The notes: a model not told the origin generated them from the sequence alone. Numbered from the stretch's first letter, positions 1-9,077 are shown. The stretch is 64,000 bases of DNA from Rhodoferax fermentans (GCF_002017865.1 NZ_MTJN01000002.1:3472001-3536000), one strand, 5' to 3'. Numbers and translations are program-made.

Positions 1-127
1 TGGCCGAAAGCTGGCGTTCACCCGCAGCACGCCCAATACCGGCACAAGCTGCGCCACACATGGCAATACAGTGGGGGCCGCCTGCGAGTCCCATGAACAA
101 GGCGGTGGTGGCGAGGGCTGTTTGCAT
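1..127 (-). CDS. TauE/SafE-like membrane protein, N-terminal fragment
   Basis: Only the first 42 codons are inside the window; the rest lies to the left. The reading begins MQTALATTALFMGLAGGPHC and continues with an H-C-x3-M-C-G motif at about residues 19-25, inside a hydrophobic first helix. That motif is typical of the TauE/SafE (UreH-like) proteins encoded beside cbb3 oxidase and hemN genes in betaproteobacteria, where a metal-handling role in oxidase assembly is suspected. It starts 9 bp after the hemN stop on the same strand, so the two are probably co-transcribed. The family call rests on a short fragment plus context. Confidence 0.6.
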   Translation of the reverse strand, partial: MQTALATTALFMGLAGGPHCIAMCGAACAGIGRAAGERQLSA

Positions 128-136
128 GCCCTCAGG

Positions 137-1534
137 TTAGAGGATTTTGGAAAACTTGGTGCGTGTACGGTCAGTTTGCAAATAGCGGTCAAACACCATG
201 GCCACCGCCCGAACAAAGAACCAGCCCTTGGTGGTCACCTGGATACCGGATTCCTCCAGTGTCACCAGGCCCTGCTCCACCTGGGCCTGCATCACTTCCA
301 TTTCCTTGGCGAAATACTGTTTGAAATCAATCAGATAGGCCGACTCAATGGACTCGTAGGAGAGTTGCCCCTGGCACATCAGCGCCATGATGACACCCCG
401 GCGTACCAGGTCGTCACGCGACAGCGCCAGACCCCGCACAATCGGGAACTGCCCCTGGTCGAGGAAGTCGTAATACTCTTCCAGCGTCTTGGCGTTTTGG
501 CTGTAGGTGGCACCCACCCGACCAATCGACGATACGCCCAGGCCAATCATGTCGCAATCGGGCTGGGTGCTGTACCCCTGGAAATTGCGATGCAGCCGCC
601 CCTGGCGCTTGGCAATGGCAAGCGAGTCAGTGGGCAAAGCGAAGTGGTCCATACCGATGTACACATAACCCGCCGCCATGAAGGCTGCCATCGAACGGGC
701 CAACATCGACACCTTGGCGGCAGCCGTTGGAATCTCGACCGAGGAGATCCGGCGCTGTGGCTTGAAGCGTTCTGGCAAGTGGGCATAGGCATACAAAGCG
801 ATGCGTTCAGGCCGCAGTTCCACAATCTGCGCCAGGGTGCGGTCAAACGACTCGGGGGTCTGTTCTGGCAGACCGTAGATCAGGTCCGCATTGACCGATT
901 CAAAACCGCGCTCGCGCGCTGCAGCCACCAGCGCAAACACCTGCTCTGCGGGCTGGATGCGGTGCACCGCTTTTTGTACCGCCGGGTCGAAGTCCTGGAT
1001 ACCAAAACTCAGGCGGTTAAAGCCGAGCTCAGCCAGCACATCCAGTCGTTGGTTGTCGATGGTGCGGGGGTCGATCTCGATCGAATATTCACCACCCGGC
1101 AGCAGCTTGAAACTGCGGCGCAACAAGGCCATCAGGTCACGCAATTCGGCGTCTGACAAAAAGGTGGGGGAACCGCCACCAAAATGCAGTTGTGACACGG
1201 CCTGCCCCAGACCCATGTGTTGGGTGTGCAGGTCGACTTCCCGGCTCAGATAACGCAGGTAAGCCGCCGCCCGGTCATGGTGTTTGGTGATGATCTTGTT
1301 GCAGGCACAGTAGTAACACAAGGCCTCACAAAACGGGATGTGCACATACAAAGACAGTGGCAGCGCCAACGCAGCCGCACCCGAGCGACGCTGTTCCAGC
1401 GCCAGAGCGTAATCCTGAGCGGTAAATGCCTCCACGAAGCGATCAGCGGTTGGGTAGGAGGTGTACCGGGGCCCGGACACATCGTACTGCCGGATCAAAG
1501 CTTCGGAGATGGGTTCTGCTGCAGATTCGATCAT
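137..1534 (-). CDS. hemN: Oxygen-independent coproporphyrinogen III dehydrogenase HemN
   Basis: Radical-SAM enzyme that turns coproporphyrinogen III into protoporphyrinogen IX in heme synthesis without oxygen; cytoplasmic. 465 aa, normal for HemN. The 4Fe-4S/SAM motif is at residues 69-78 (C69, C73, C76 plus C78, CEALCYYCAC), and a GGGSPTFL SAM-binding stretch follows near residue 120. The N-terminal RYTSYPTADRF segment is also a HemN hallmark and separates it from HemW. It is read divergently from fnr, and a perfect FNR box lies about 60 bp upstream, as expected for a low-oxygen heme gene. It supplies heme for the cbb3 oxidase encoded nearby. Confidence 0.95.
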   Translation of the reverse strand: MIESAAEPISEALIRQYDVSGPRYTSYPTADRFVEAFTAQDYALALEQRRSGAAALALPLSLYVHIPFCEALCYYCACNKIITKHHDRAAAYLRYLSREVDLHTQHMGLGQAVSQLHFGGGSPTFLSDAELRDLMALLRRSFKLLPGGEYSIEIDPRTIDNQRLDVLAELGFNRLSFGIQDFDPAVQKAVHRIQPAEQVFALVAAARERGFESVNADLIYGLPEQTPESFDRTLAQIVELRPERIALYAYAHLPERFKPQRRISSVEIPTAAAKVSMLARSMAAFMAAGYVYIGMDHFALPTDSLAIAKRQGRLHRNFQGYSTQPDCDMIGLGVSSIGRVGATYSQNAKTLEEYYDFLDQGQFPIVRGLALSRDDLVRRGVIMALMCQGQLSYESIESAYLIDFKQYFAKEMEVMQAQVEQGLVTLEESGIQVTTKGWFFVRAVAMVFDRYLQTDRTRTKFSKIL

Positions 1535-1590
1535 TGAAAATTCCCTTATTTCAGACGCTGTAACTGTGCCGCTTGCCCTCTTTTTGGCAC

Positions 1591-1604
1591 TTGATATTGA
1601 TCAA
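1591..1604. promoter_or_regulatory. FNR box between hemN and fnr
   Basis: TTGATATTGATCAA is an exact match to the classical FNR consensus TTGAT-N4-ATCAA. Its centre is about 63 bp upstream of the hemN start and 83 bp upstream of the fnr start, which fits activation of hemN from a site near -41.5. Assignment to hemN rather than fnr is inference from distance. Confidence 0.9.
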
Positions 1605-1633
1605 CCAAGAGGGAGAAACCGAATAAGCCCAAT

Positions 1634-1647
1634 TTGACATTTGTCAG
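1634..1647. promoter_or_regulatory. Second, variant FNR-type box next to fnr
   Basis: TTGACATTTGTCAG contains the perfect inverted repeat TGACA-TT-TGTCA and matches the TTGAC-N4-GTCAA variant of the FNR/Dnr box except at the last base. It lies only 34 bp upstream of the chosen fnr start, where bound protein would overlap the promoter. A role in autoregulation is inferred. Confidence 0.6.
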
Positions 1648-1680
1648 CTGTTGGTGAAGAACAATGTCAAAATCGTGATC

Positions 1681-2391
1681 ATGAACTATGAGACCATCAA
1701 AATCGCTTGTGCCAACTGCAATATGCGCGAGCTGTGTATGCCCATTGGCCTGACCCAGGACGAACTCAATCGTATCGATGAAATGATTGGCTCCAGGCGC
1801 AAGGTCAAGCGTGGTGAGACCCTTTTTCATAACGGTGAACGCTTCACCAACCTGTATGCGATCCGCACCGGTTTTTTCAAGACGTGTATCACCTCTGAAG
1901 ACGGGCGCGATCAGGTCACAGGTTTTCAGATGGCCGGGGAAATCATTGGCATGGATGGCATCGTCAACGACTACCACTCCTGCGATGCGGTGGCTCTGGA
2001 AGATGCCGAAATCTGCGCCATGCCCTTTGCCCAGATTGAAGCACTGTCAAGAGAGGTCAATGCCTTGCAGCACCACGTTCACAAAATCATGAGCCGTGAA
2101 ATTGTGCGTGAACATGGTGTGATGCTGCTGCTAGGCAGCATGCGGGCCGAAGAACGTCTGGCAGCCTTTTTGCTGAACCTGGCGCAGCGTCTGCATTCAC
2201 GCGGTTTTTCACAGTCGGAGTTGATCCTGCGAATGACCCGGGAAGAGATTGGCAGCTACCTGGGTCTCAAACTGGAAACCATCAGTCGAACCTTCTCGCG
2301 GTTTGTCGAGGACGGCATCGTCGCTGTCAAGCAGCGCCACGTGCACATCCTCAACACCAGCGCGCTGCAAGACATCGTCAACCCGAAGTAG
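1681..2391 (+). CDS. fnr: FNR-type oxygen-sensing transcriptional regulator
   Basis: CRP/FNR-family regulator that senses oxygen through a 4Fe-4S cluster and switches on low-oxygen genes. With the start at 1681 it is 236 aa. Cluster ligands are visible at C10, C13 and C19 (CANCNMRELC) and C101 (HSCDA). The cAMP-like binding fold spans about residues 30-140 and the winged helix about 160-230, with the recognition helix around LETISRTFSRF, whose E-x2-S-R reads TTGAT half-sites. An in-frame start 30 bp upstream (1651) is possible, but the 1681 start puts the Cys motif at the usual place. It faces hemN and ends 4 bp before the end of the convergent ccoH-like gene. Confidence 0.95.
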   Translation: MNYETIKIACANCNMRELCMPIGLTQDELNRIDEMIGSRRKVKRGETLFHNGERFTNLYAIRTGFFKTCITSEDGRDQVTGFQMAGEIIGMDGIVNDYHSCDAVALEDAEICAMPFAQIEALSREVNALQHHVHKIMSREIVREHGVMLLLGSMRAEERLAAFLLNLAQRLHSRGFSQSELILRMTREEIGSYLGLKLETISRTFSRFVEDGIVAVKQRHVHILNTSALQDIVNPK

Positions 2392-2394
2392 CCC

Positions 2395-2679
2395 TTACTT
2401 CGTCGGCAACTCAGGAGACGCTTTGGGGGCGGGGATGACACCCGTGGCCGCGTGGTTGCGCGCCATCATCGCGGGTGCGTCACCACTCTCGATGGTTTTT
2501 GACGACCTGATGTGCTCTATTTCAATGTCCTGACCCGAGACGATCTGGTTCGGGCTGTTGGCAATGAAATAAAAAGTCACGATACACGCAAGAATGACAG
2601 CCACCGGGCCGCTGATTACCAGCCACACGTGACCGTAAGACCACCAGGGTTTGTCGTCGTTCAGAGACTCGTTTCTCAT
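2395..2679 (-). CDS. ccoH: FixH/CcoH-like cbb3 oxidase assembly protein
   Basis: Small single-span membrane protein of the FixH/CcoH type, needed for stable assembly of cbb3 oxidase. It has a short N-terminal DDKPWWSYGHVW stretch, one helix near residues 17-38, and a periplasmic tail. The start at 2679 is chosen because a GAGG Shine-Dalgarno lies about 7 bp before it; starts 6 bp and 39 bp further out are in frame but badly spaced. At 94 aa it is shorter than many FixH proteins (about 150-170 aa) and lacks most of the FixH periplasmic domain. It follows ccoP, but a terminator stands between them. Confidence 0.7.
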   Translation of the reverse strand: MRNESLNDDKPWWSYGHVWLVISGPVAVILACIVTFYFIANSPNQIVSGQDIEIEHIRSSKTIESGDAPAMMARNHAATGVIPAPKASPELPTK

Positions 2680-2731
2680 CGGCATACCTCTTTCATCCTC
2701 AGGTTCTGCAAAGAACAATTGACCTTATAAC

Positions 2732-2762
2732 AAAAAAGAGGGAAACATGGCTGTTTCCCTCT
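2732..2762 (-). terminator. Rho-independent terminator after ccoP
   Basis: A 10-bp perfect stem (2737-2746 with 2753-2762, AGAGGGAAAC / GTTTCCCTCT) has a 6-nt loop and is followed by six T residues on the minus strand. It ends the cco transcript about 60 bp after the ccoP stop and separates it from the ccoH-like gene. Confidence 0.88.
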
Positions 2763-2820
2763 CATCATGCGTCCAGCTCTGGCGCGGGTGGGACTCAGTC
2801 CCCACCCAGAACCAACATGC

Positions 2821-3723
2821 TTACTGCTTGTTGGACAGACCCCAGATGTAAGACGTCAGCACCTTGATTTGCGGCTCAGTCAAATGGTAGGCCTGTGCAG
2901 GCATGACATTAACCACGCCGTTGTTGATGCGTTCGATGATGGCCTTTTCACCAAAACCGTGCAGCCAGATGTTGTCTGTCAAATTGGCGGACCCCAGGGC
3001 TTGCATACCTTTGCCATCTTCGCCATGGCAGGCGGCACAGACAGCAAACTTCTCTTTGCCAAGAGCGGCCTTGGCCGCATCGTGCGGGCTGCCTGACAGG
3101 CTCAACACGTACTGAGCCACGTTCTTGACATCGTCTTCGGTACCAAGCGCTGCGGCCATCGGTGGCATGTTGCCGACCCGACCCAGCTGGATGGTCTCAG
3201 TGATCTTCTCAGGTGTACCACCGTGCAGCCAATCGCCATCGGTCAGGTTCGGGAAACCCTTGTTGCCTTGGGCATCAGACGCATGACATTGCGCGCAGTT
3301 ATTGCTGTACAAACGTTCACCAATGGCCATCGCCGCCGGATCCTTGGCGATGTCTTGAGGCGTCATGTTGGCAAAACGTGCATACACCGGCGCGGTCTGT
3401 TCCTCACCTTGTTTGATCTCGGCAGCATGCAGACCACTGGAGGTCCAGCCCAGCAGGCCCGGGTAACTTCCCAGACCTGGGTACAGCGCCAGGTAGCCAA
3501 AACCAAAGATCACGGTCAGCACAAACAAATAACTCCACCACCTGGGCAGCGGGTTATTCATCTCGCGCAGATCGTCATCCCACACATGGCCGGTGGTGTT
3601 GTCACTGGCGGTCATGGCCTTGGCTTTGCCCGACATGACCAGCAGAACCAGGCACGCAAGAATACTCACAACGACCAGGCCCGCGACATACATGGACCAG
3701 AATCCGTTTACAAAATCACTCAT
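2821..3723 (-). CDS. ccoP: cbb3-type cytochrome c oxidase subunit III (diheme cytochrome)
   Basis: Membrane-anchored diheme cytochrome c that passes electrons into the cbb3 oxidase. 300 aa. Two N-terminal hydrophobic segments (about 9-30 and 62-82) anchor it, with the FixP-type NPLPRWW motif between them. Two heme-c sites are seen: CAQCH at 143-147 and CAACH at 229-233, with Met ligands likely in the NMPPM and VMPAQ segments. Last of the ccoNOQP genes and followed by a terminator. Length and order match the family. Confidence 0.96.
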   Translation of the reverse strand: MSDFVNGFWSMYVAGLVVVSILACLVLLVMSGKAKAMTASDNTTGHVWDDDLREMNNPLPRWWSYLFVLTVIFGFGYLALYPGLGSYPGLLGWTSSGLHAAEIKQGEEQTAPVYARFANMTPQDIAKDPAAMAIGERLYSNNCAQCHASDAQGNKGFPNLTDGDWLHGGTPEKITETIQLGRVGNMPPMAAALGTEDDVKNVAQYVLSLSGSPHDAAKAALGKEKFAVCAACHGEDGKGMQALGSANLTDNIWLHGFGEKAIIERINNGVVNVMPAQAYHLTEPQIKVLTSYIWGLSNKQ

Positions 3724-3747
3724 TTCTTTTACCTCTCAGTGTCTGAG

Positions 3748-3891
3748 TCAGTCTTGATCGAAAGGCAGTTTCCCGGCCTCATCGAATTCAGAAGCGTTCT
3801 TGCTGGAATAAGCCCACACCATGATCCCGATGAACATGACAAAGCTCAGCAAAGTAACCACAACTCTTGCAGTGTTGACATCAATTTCCAT
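3748..3891 (-). CDS. ccoQ: cbb3-type cytochrome c oxidase subunit CcoQ
   Basis: A 47-aa protein between ccoO and ccoP, too short for routine ORF lists. It reads MEIDVNTARVVVTLLSFVMF and onward, with one membrane helix (about residues 8-28), then a short charged tail ending KLPFDQD. CcoQ/FixQ stabilises the oxidase complex. It starts 14 bp after the ccoO stop and ends 24 bp before the ccoP start, so its place in the operon is clear. Confidence 0.92.
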   Translation of the reverse strand: MEIDVNTARVVVTLLSFVMFIGIMVWAYSSKNASEFDEAGKLPFDQD

Positions 3892-3905
3892 CACTGCATC
3901 CCGGT

Positions 3906-4532
3906 TTATTTGACGTGCAGACCCAAACCTTGCAGGTAAGCAACCAGTGCTTCCATCTCGGTTTTACCTTTCACAGCCTCAGCTGCACCAGCGATGTCTT
4001 CATCCGTGTAGGGAACACCAACCGTACGAAGACCTTTCATGTGAGCAGGGAGACTGTCTGCATCCACCATCGCCTTGGACAACCAGGGGTACGCAGGCAT
4101 GATCGACTCAGGCACCAGATCACGCGGGTTGTTCAAATGGGTGATCTGCCATTGGTCGCTGTACTTGCCGCCGATACGGTGCAGGTCAGGCCCCGTGCGT
4201 TTGCTACCCCACTGGAAGGGATGGTCGTAAACGAACTCACCCGCCAGCGAATAGTGGCCATAACGCAGCGTTTCAGCCCGGAACGGACGGATCATCTGCG
4301 AGTGGCAGTTGTAGCAGCCCTCACGGGTGTAGATATCGCGCCCCGCCAACTCAAGCGCGGTATAGGGTTTCAAACCCGCAACTGCTTGAGTGGTTGTCTT
4401 TTGGAAGAACAGCGGAACAATTTCCACCAAACCACCAAACAACAGAACAATCAGGATCAAAACAATCATCAAGCCATTGTTGGACTCGATGGCACCGTGG
4501 GAAAAACCACCTTCGTTATTTGAATTCGCCAT
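3906..4532 (-). CDS. ccoO: cbb3-type cytochrome c oxidase subunit II (monoheme cytochrome)
   Basis: Monoheme cytochrome c subunit (FixO) of the cbb3 oxidase. 208 aa, with one N-terminal membrane anchor (about residues 20-42) and a single CYNCH heme site at 73-77 within the family motif [17 protein letters not shown]. The axial Met is probably in the SIMPAYPWL segment. It lies 12 bp downstream of ccoN. Confidence 0.96.
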   Translation of the reverse strand: MANSNNEGGFSHGAIESNNGLMIVLILIVLLFGGLVEIVPLFFQKTTTQAVAGLKPYTALELAGRDIYTREGCYNCHSQMIRPFRAETLRYGHYSLAGEFVYDHPFQWGSKRTGPDLHRIGGKYSDQWQITHLNNPRDLVPESIMPAYPWLSKAMVDADSLPAHMKGLRTVGVPYTDEDIAGAAEAVKGKTEMEALVAYLQGLGLHVK

Positions 4533-4544
4533 GATATTTTTTCC

Positions 4545-5987
4545 TCAAGCGTGCGCTGCAACAGCAGGGATGTTGACTGACACAGCCCGTCCACTGGTCG
4601 CTGTTTTGATCGTGTTCCAAAGCATCACGACCATACCGCCCAGATACAACAAACCACCCACCAAGCGCAAGACATAGAACGGGAAGCTGGCCTTCACGGA
4701 TTCAACAAACGTGTAGGTCAAGGTGCCGTCGGCATTGATCGAACGCCACATCAGACCCTGCATCACACCAGCGATCCACAGTGCGGCGATGTAGAGCACG
4801 ATACCAATCGTGGCCGTGTAGAAGTGGACTTCAATGGCTTTGACGCTGTACATCTGCTTCTGACCGAACAGGCGAGGAATCAGGTAATACATGGAACCCA
4901 TGGTGACCATACCCACCCAACCCAAGGCGCCCGAGTGCACGTGGCCCACAGTCCAGTCGGTGAAGTGAGACAAGGCATTCACCGTCTTGATGGACATCAT
5001 CGGGCCTTCGAAGGTCGACATGCCGTAGAACGACAGGGAAACGATCAAGAAACGCAGGATGGGGTCGTCACGCAGTTTGTGCCAGGCACCAGACAAGGTC
5101 ATGATGCCGTTGATCATGCCACCCCAGCTGGGTGCCAAAAGGATCAGGGAGAACACCATACCCACCGATTGGGTCCAGTCAGGCAGCGCGGTGAAATGCA
5201 AGTGGTGGGGACCCGCCCACATGTAGGTGAAGATCAGTGCCCAGAAGTGAACAATCGACAGACGGTACGAATACACCGGGCGACCGGCCTGCTTAGGGAT
5301 GAAGTAATACATCATACCCAGAAAACCTGCGGTCAAGAAGAAGCCCACCGCATTGTGGCCATACCACCATTGCACCATGGCATCTTGCACACCTGCGTAA
5401 GCAGAATAAGACTTCATGGCCCCCACCGGAATGGCCGCACTGTTGACCAAGTGCAGCAAAGCAACCGCCAAAATGAAGGCACCGAAGAACCAGTTGGCCA
5501 CGTAGATGTGTTTGACCTTGCGTGTACCCACCGTGCCAAAAAACACGATGGCGTACGAGACCCAGATCACCGTGATCAGGATGTCAATCGGCCATTCCAG
5601 CTCAGCATATTCCTTACCGCTGGTGAAACCCAGTGGCAAGGACAGCGCTGCCGACAAAATCACGATTTGCCAGCCCCAGAAGGTGAAGGCCGCCAGCTTC
5701 TCAGCAAAAAGCCGAACATGGCAGGTCCGCTGGACAACATAGTAAGACGTCGCAAACAAGCCGCAGCCGCCAAACGCAAAAATCACAGCATTGGTGTGTA
5801 AGGGTCGCAAGCGACCAAAAGACAGGTAGGAAATACCAAGGTTCAGCTCAGGCCATGCCAGTTGTGCAGCAATGATCACGCCAACCAGCATGCCCACCAC
5901 ACCCCAGACCACGGTCATGATGGCGAACTGCCGTACAACTTTATCGCTGTACGTCGTCGCCTGCGAATTTACAAATGCCATGTTCAC
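4545..5987 (-). CDS. ccoN: cbb3-type cytochrome c oxidase subunit I (catalytic)
   Basis: Catalytic heme-copper subunit that reduces oxygen to water and pumps protons at low oxygen tension. 480 aa with about 12 membrane helices. Metal-ligand motifs are visible: RPLHTN (heme b His), [10 protein letters not shown] (CuB His), WAGPHHLHF (CuB pair) and [11 protein letters not shown] (heme b/b3 His). First gene of ccoNOQP; a perfect FNR-type box lies 51 bp upstream, so expression should rise as oxygen falls. Confidence 0.97.
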   Translation of the reverse strand: MNMAFVNSQATTYSDKVVRQFAIMTVVWGVVGMLVGVIIAAQLAWPELNLGISYLSFGRLRPLHTNAVIFAFGGCGLFATSYYVVQRTCHVRLFAEKLAAFTFWGWQIVILSAALSLPLGFTSGKEYAELEWPIDILITVIWVSYAIVFFGTVGTRKVKHIYVANWFFGAFILAVALLHLVNSAAIPVGAMKSYSAYAGVQDAMVQWWYGHNAVGFFLTAGFLGMMYYFIPKQAGRPVYSYRLSIVHFWALIFTYMWAGPHHLHFTALPDWTQSVGMVFSLILLAPSWGGMINGIMTLSGAWHKLRDDPILRFLIVSLSFYGMSTFEGPMMSIKTVNALSHFTDWTVGHVHSGALGWVGMVTMGSMYYLIPRLFGQKQMYSVKAIEVHFYTATIGIVLYIAALWIAGVMQGLMWRSINADGTLTYTFVESVKASFPFYVLRLVGGLLYLGGMVVMLWNTIKTATSGRAVSVNIPAVAAHA

Positions 5988-6037
5988 CTCTTCTTAGTTT
6001 GAGGCGCAAAGTGTCTTGTTTCACCTGCGCCGCCGAT

Positions 6038-6051
6038 TTGACACATGTCAA
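6038..6051. promoter_or_regulatory. FNR-type box upstream of ccoN
   Basis: TTGACACATGTCAA is a perfect 14-bp palindrome of the TTGAC-N4-GTCAA type. It lies 51-64 bp before the ccoN start, inside the 83-bp gap between ccoS and ccoN, and so implies a promoter of its own for ccoNOQP rather than only read-through from ccoIS. Confidence 0.85.
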
Positions 6052-6070
6052 TTATCCCTTGAATTCCCCT

Positions 6071-6205
6071 TCAATCTTTAAGTATTCTCTCGCCTTCTTT
6101 GTCAACATCCTCAAATTGCCCGCGGTATATCGCCCACCAGACGCCGCCAATGATAAAAAACACCAGAACCACCGAAAGCGGGACCAACAAATACATGATG
6201 TCCAT
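6071..6205 (-). CDS. ccoS: cbb3 oxidase maturation protein CcoS
   Basis: 44-aa single-span protein, MDIMYLLVPLSVVLVFFIIG, followed by WWAIYRGQFEDVDKEGERIL. The W-A-x-x-x-G-Q-F-(D/E)-D-x-x-x-x-G-x-x-I-L pattern after the helix is the CcoS/FixS signature. It is needed to insert heme and copper into CcoN. The ATG overlaps the ccoI stop by one base (TGATG), so the two are translationally coupled. An alternative start at the second Met would shorten it by 3 residues. Confidence 0.92.
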   Translation of the reverse strand: MDIMYLLVPLSVVLVFFIIGGVWWAIYRGQFEDVDKEGERILKD

Positions 6206-8556
6206 CAAATCTCCTTGTTGATCGGCTGCAAGCGGGACAGCCGAAGGGCATTGGCCACCACCAGCAGCGAGCTGCTGGCCATGCCGATACCGGCGAGCCA
6301 GGCGGGCAACCAACCCGCCACAGCCAGCGGAACACAAATCGCGTTGTAGGCTGCCGCCCACCACAGATTCTGCCTGACCACCGTCATGGTGCGTCGGGCC
6401 AGGCCGATCGCTTGGTCAACATCACCCAGCCGACTGCCCGACACCAGAAAATCGGCCTGAGCCTGCGCCAGCGGCACCGCCTGGCCAAATGCAAACGAGG
6501 CGTGCGCCCCGGCCAGCACGGGACCATCGTTGAGACCGTCCCCCACGACCGCCACCTTGCGCTTGTCAAGCTGAGCCTGACGCAGAAAGTCGAGCTTGTC
6601 CTGCGGTGAGCACTGGCCTTTGAACACATCAATGCCCACCGCCCCTGCCACCAGGCGGGCCGCGTCACTGGCATCACCCGACAACAATGACACCTGCAAA
6701 CCACGCGCCTTCAAGCTGGCAATGGTGCTTGCCGCATCGGCGCGAACGTCTTCCTGAAGCTCAAAGCTAGCCAGCCAGCGCTGCGCATCCACCAGGTGGA
6801 CCTTCAAGGTGTCTGAATCAGCTTGTGTCACACCACAGTGTTCGGCCGAGCCCAGCCGCACCTCGATGGCCGAGTTGGCATCCCCTGCAAGGGCCAGCTT
6901 GGCGCTCAAACCACGCCCTGGCAACTCCACCACATCGGCCACCTGCCAGCGTCCCAACAAACCGCGCTGCGCTGCCGCCACCTCGAGTGCCCGCGAGGCC
7001 GGGTGCAGGGATTGCTGTGCCAGCGCCGCCGCCATGGCCAGCGCCTGCTGTGGGTCCAGCCCGTCTGCCACCTGGATGGCGCCCAGCACCATGGCGTCGC
7101 GCGTGAGTGTGCCGGTTTTGTCAAACATCACGGTATCAACTGCGGCGAGGGCTTCAAAAGCATCGAGCCGGCGCACCAGCACACCCCGTTGCGCCAGCGC
7201 ACCGGCTGCCGACAACATCGCAGCCGGAGTGGCCAGCGACAAGGCACAAGGACAGGTCACCACCAGCACCGACACCGCCACCATCAGGGCATGTTCCGGG
7301 TCGGTGTCCCACCAGTAGGCGCAGGCCAGCGCGGCCGCAATCAGCACCCCGATCAGAAACGGCTTGGCCACGGTGTCGGCCATCCGGGCGAGTTGGGGTT
7401 TGCTGGTGGATGCGCTTTCCATCAGACTGACAATCTGTGCAAAACGGGTTTCCTGACCGAGGCGTTCCACCCGGACCAAGACCACGCCTGCCAAGTTGTG
7501 GCTGCCCGAGATCACCGCATCACCCTCGGCACGCGCCACCGGCCTGGACTCACCGGTCAGCAGCGACTCATCCACCGAGGTCTGGCCGCGCACCACCACC
7601 CCATCGGCCGGGAAGGCCTCGCCGGGGCGTACCTGGATGATGTCCTCACGCTGCAACCGCCGCACCGGAACCCGCTCGAACACGCCGTCGGCTTGTTGCC
7701 GAAACACGCTGTCGGGCAAACGGTTCATCAGGGCCTCGAGCGCACCGGCTGTGCGGTCGCGCAGACGCAATTCAAACCAGCGCCCGGCCAGCAAAAAGAA
7801 AACGAACATGGTCAGGGAGTCAAAGTACACCTCATGACCAAACATGCCCTGGGGCTCAAAGGTGCCTGCGGTACTCACCACAAAAGTGATCAGCATGCCC
7901 AGCGCCACCGGCAGGTCCATGCTGACACGGCGGTGCACGATGTCGCGCCAGGCGTTGGCAAAAAACGGACTGCAGGAAAACAAGATGACCGGCAGCGTCA
8001 ACACCCAGGAGGCCCAGCGCAGCAGCTGCTCCATCTCCATCGACAAATCGCCCGGTTCGGCCACATAGGCCGGGTAGGCGTACATCATCACCTGCATCAT
8101 GCACAGGCCGGCCACCATCACCCGCCACAAAGCCTTGCGTGCCTCGACCCGGCGCCGCTCCCGGGCAAACGTGTCGTTGGCTGGCAGCGCCCGGTAACCC
8201 GATCCCGCCAGCGCCTGCATCCAGCGCGACGGCTGCACCGACTGCGCGTCCCACACCACCTTGGCTCGCTGGCTGCTGGCGCTGACATCGGCAGACAACA
8301 CGCCGGGCACACGTTTGAGTGCGTCCTCCACCGTCAGCGCACAGGCCGCGCAGTGCATGCCTTCGATCATGACATTGGACTCCCAGCACCCCGCGTGACC
8401 GACGTCCGGGCGGCTGAAAGCCGACCACTCCTGCTCATCATCCAGAACCCGCAAGTCCTCCTGCACATCAGGCTGTGGCACAGCATCTGCCGCGCCACGG
8501 CCAGCAACAGCTTCCAGTTGGGCGGGGGGGCGGTCAGCATCGATGGGAAAACTCAT
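6205..8556 (-). CDS. ccoI: Copper-translocating P-type ATPase for cbb3 assembly (CcoI/FixI)
   Basis: P1B-type ATPase that exports copper for delivery to CcoN. With the start at 8556 it is 783 aa. In order: a metal-binding domain with GMHCAAC (C69 and C72), about eight membrane helices, the actuator TGES motif, the intramembrane CPC (VTCPCALSLATPAA), the phosphorylation site DKTGT and the hinge GDGLNDGPVL. The start is chosen for MSFPID because an AGG lies 8 bp upstream; a longer frame to 8622 would nearly meet uspA. ccoS follows with overlapping stop and start. FixI rather than a general CopA is inferred from ccoS and ccoNOQP downstream. Confidence 0.92.
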   Translation of the reverse strand: MSFPIDADRPPAQLEAVAGRGAADAVPQPDVQEDLRVLDDEQEWSAFSRPDVGHAGCWESNVMIEGMHCAACALTVEDALKRVPGVLSADVSASSQRAKVVWDAQSVQPSRWMQALAGSGYRALPANDTFARERRRVEARKALWRVMVAGLCMMQVMMYAYPAYVAEPGDLSMEMEQLLRWASWVLTLPVILFSCSPFFANAWRDIVHRRVSMDLPVALGMLITFVVSTAGTFEPQGMFGHEVYFDSLTMFVFFLLAGRWFELRLRDRTAGALEALMNRLPDSVFRQQADGVFERVPVRRLQREDIIQVRPGEAFPADGVVVRGQTSVDESLLTGESRPVARAEGDAVISGSHNLAGVVLVRVERLGQETRFAQIVSLMESASTSKPQLARMADTVAKPFLIGVLIAAALACAYWWDTDPEHALMVAVSVLVVTCPCALSLATPAAMLSAAGALAQRGVLVRRLDAFEALAAVDTVMFDKTGTLTRDAMVLGAIQVADGLDPQQALAMAAALAQQSLHPASRALEVAAAQRGLLGRWQVADVVELPGRGLSAKLALAGDANSAIEVRLGSAEHCGVTQADSDTLKVHLVDAQRWLASFELQEDVRADAASTIASLKARGLQVSLLSGDASDAARLVAGAVGIDVFKGQCSPQDKLDFLRQAQLDKRKVAVVGDGLNDGPVLAGAHASFAFGQAVPLAQAQADFLVSGSRLGDVDQAIGLARRTMTVVRQNLWWAAAYNAICVPLAVAGWLPAWLAGIGMASSSLLVVANALRLSRLQPINKEI

Positions 8557-8633
8557 CACAATTACCTGAGCAGTAGCAAAATCGGCTGATAGTATAGGAA
8601 CGCGCTCTTTTTTGATCTGCAAAGGAAATCATC

Positions 8634-9077
8634 ATGTATGAAAAGATTCTTGTGGCCACAGACGGTTCGCCACTGTCAAAAACCGCCGTCAACAGCGCCA
8701 TTTCGCTGGCGGCACTGTGCCAGGCAGAGCTGGTGGTGATCAAGGTGGTGCCGCAGTACCCACAAAGTTATTTTGAAGGTGGGCTGGCGCTGCAAGCCAC
8801 CGAGGTCGGTCGCATTGAACAACAATGGGCCGAAGAAGGTCAGGCGGTGGTGGACGAGGTAAAAAAAGACGCTGAACTCAAAGGCGTGACGACCCTGGCG
8901 GTGACGGTCAAATCCGACATCGTCTCCGACGCCATCATCTCGACCGCCAAGAAACACCACTGCGACCTGATCGTGATGGCCTCCCATGGCCGCAAGGGTG
9001 TCAAACGCCTGCTGCTGGGCAGCGAAACCCAGCAAGTGCTGACACACTCCCACATCCCGGTGCTGGTTTTGCGTTAA
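8634..9077 (+). CDS. Universal stress protein, UspA family
   Basis: 147-aa single-domain Usp protein: N-terminal MYEKILVATDGS strand, and the ATP-binding C-terminal motif G-x2-G-x9-G-S (SHGRKGVKRLLLGSETQQVL) followed by HIPVLVLR. Such proteins bind ATP and help survival under stress or low oxygen. A good GGAAAT ribosome site precedes the ATG. It is divergent from ccoI with a 77-bp gap; no full FNR box is seen there, only one TTGAT half-site about 20 bp upstream. A palindromic repeat begins at its stop codon. Confidence 0.9.
   Translation: MYEKILVATDGSPLSKTAVNSAISLAALCQAELVVIKVVPQYPQSYFEGGLALQATEVGRIEQQWAEEGQAVVDEVKKDAELKGVTTLAVTVKSDIVSDAIISTAKKHHCDLIVMASHGRKGVKRLLLGSETQQVLTHSHIPVLVLR

Noticed and set aside
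71..1156. Long open frame opposite hemN
   Set aside because: It is antisense to a well-supported gene, shows no family motif, and results from high-GC codon bias.
6823..8589. 588-codon frame opposite ccoI
   Set aside because: His/Gln/Arg-rich shadow translation of the ATPase gene, no domain recognised.
8600..8630. Possible FNR box between ccoI and uspA
   Set aside because: Only the TTGAT half-site is present; the other half reads AAAGG.
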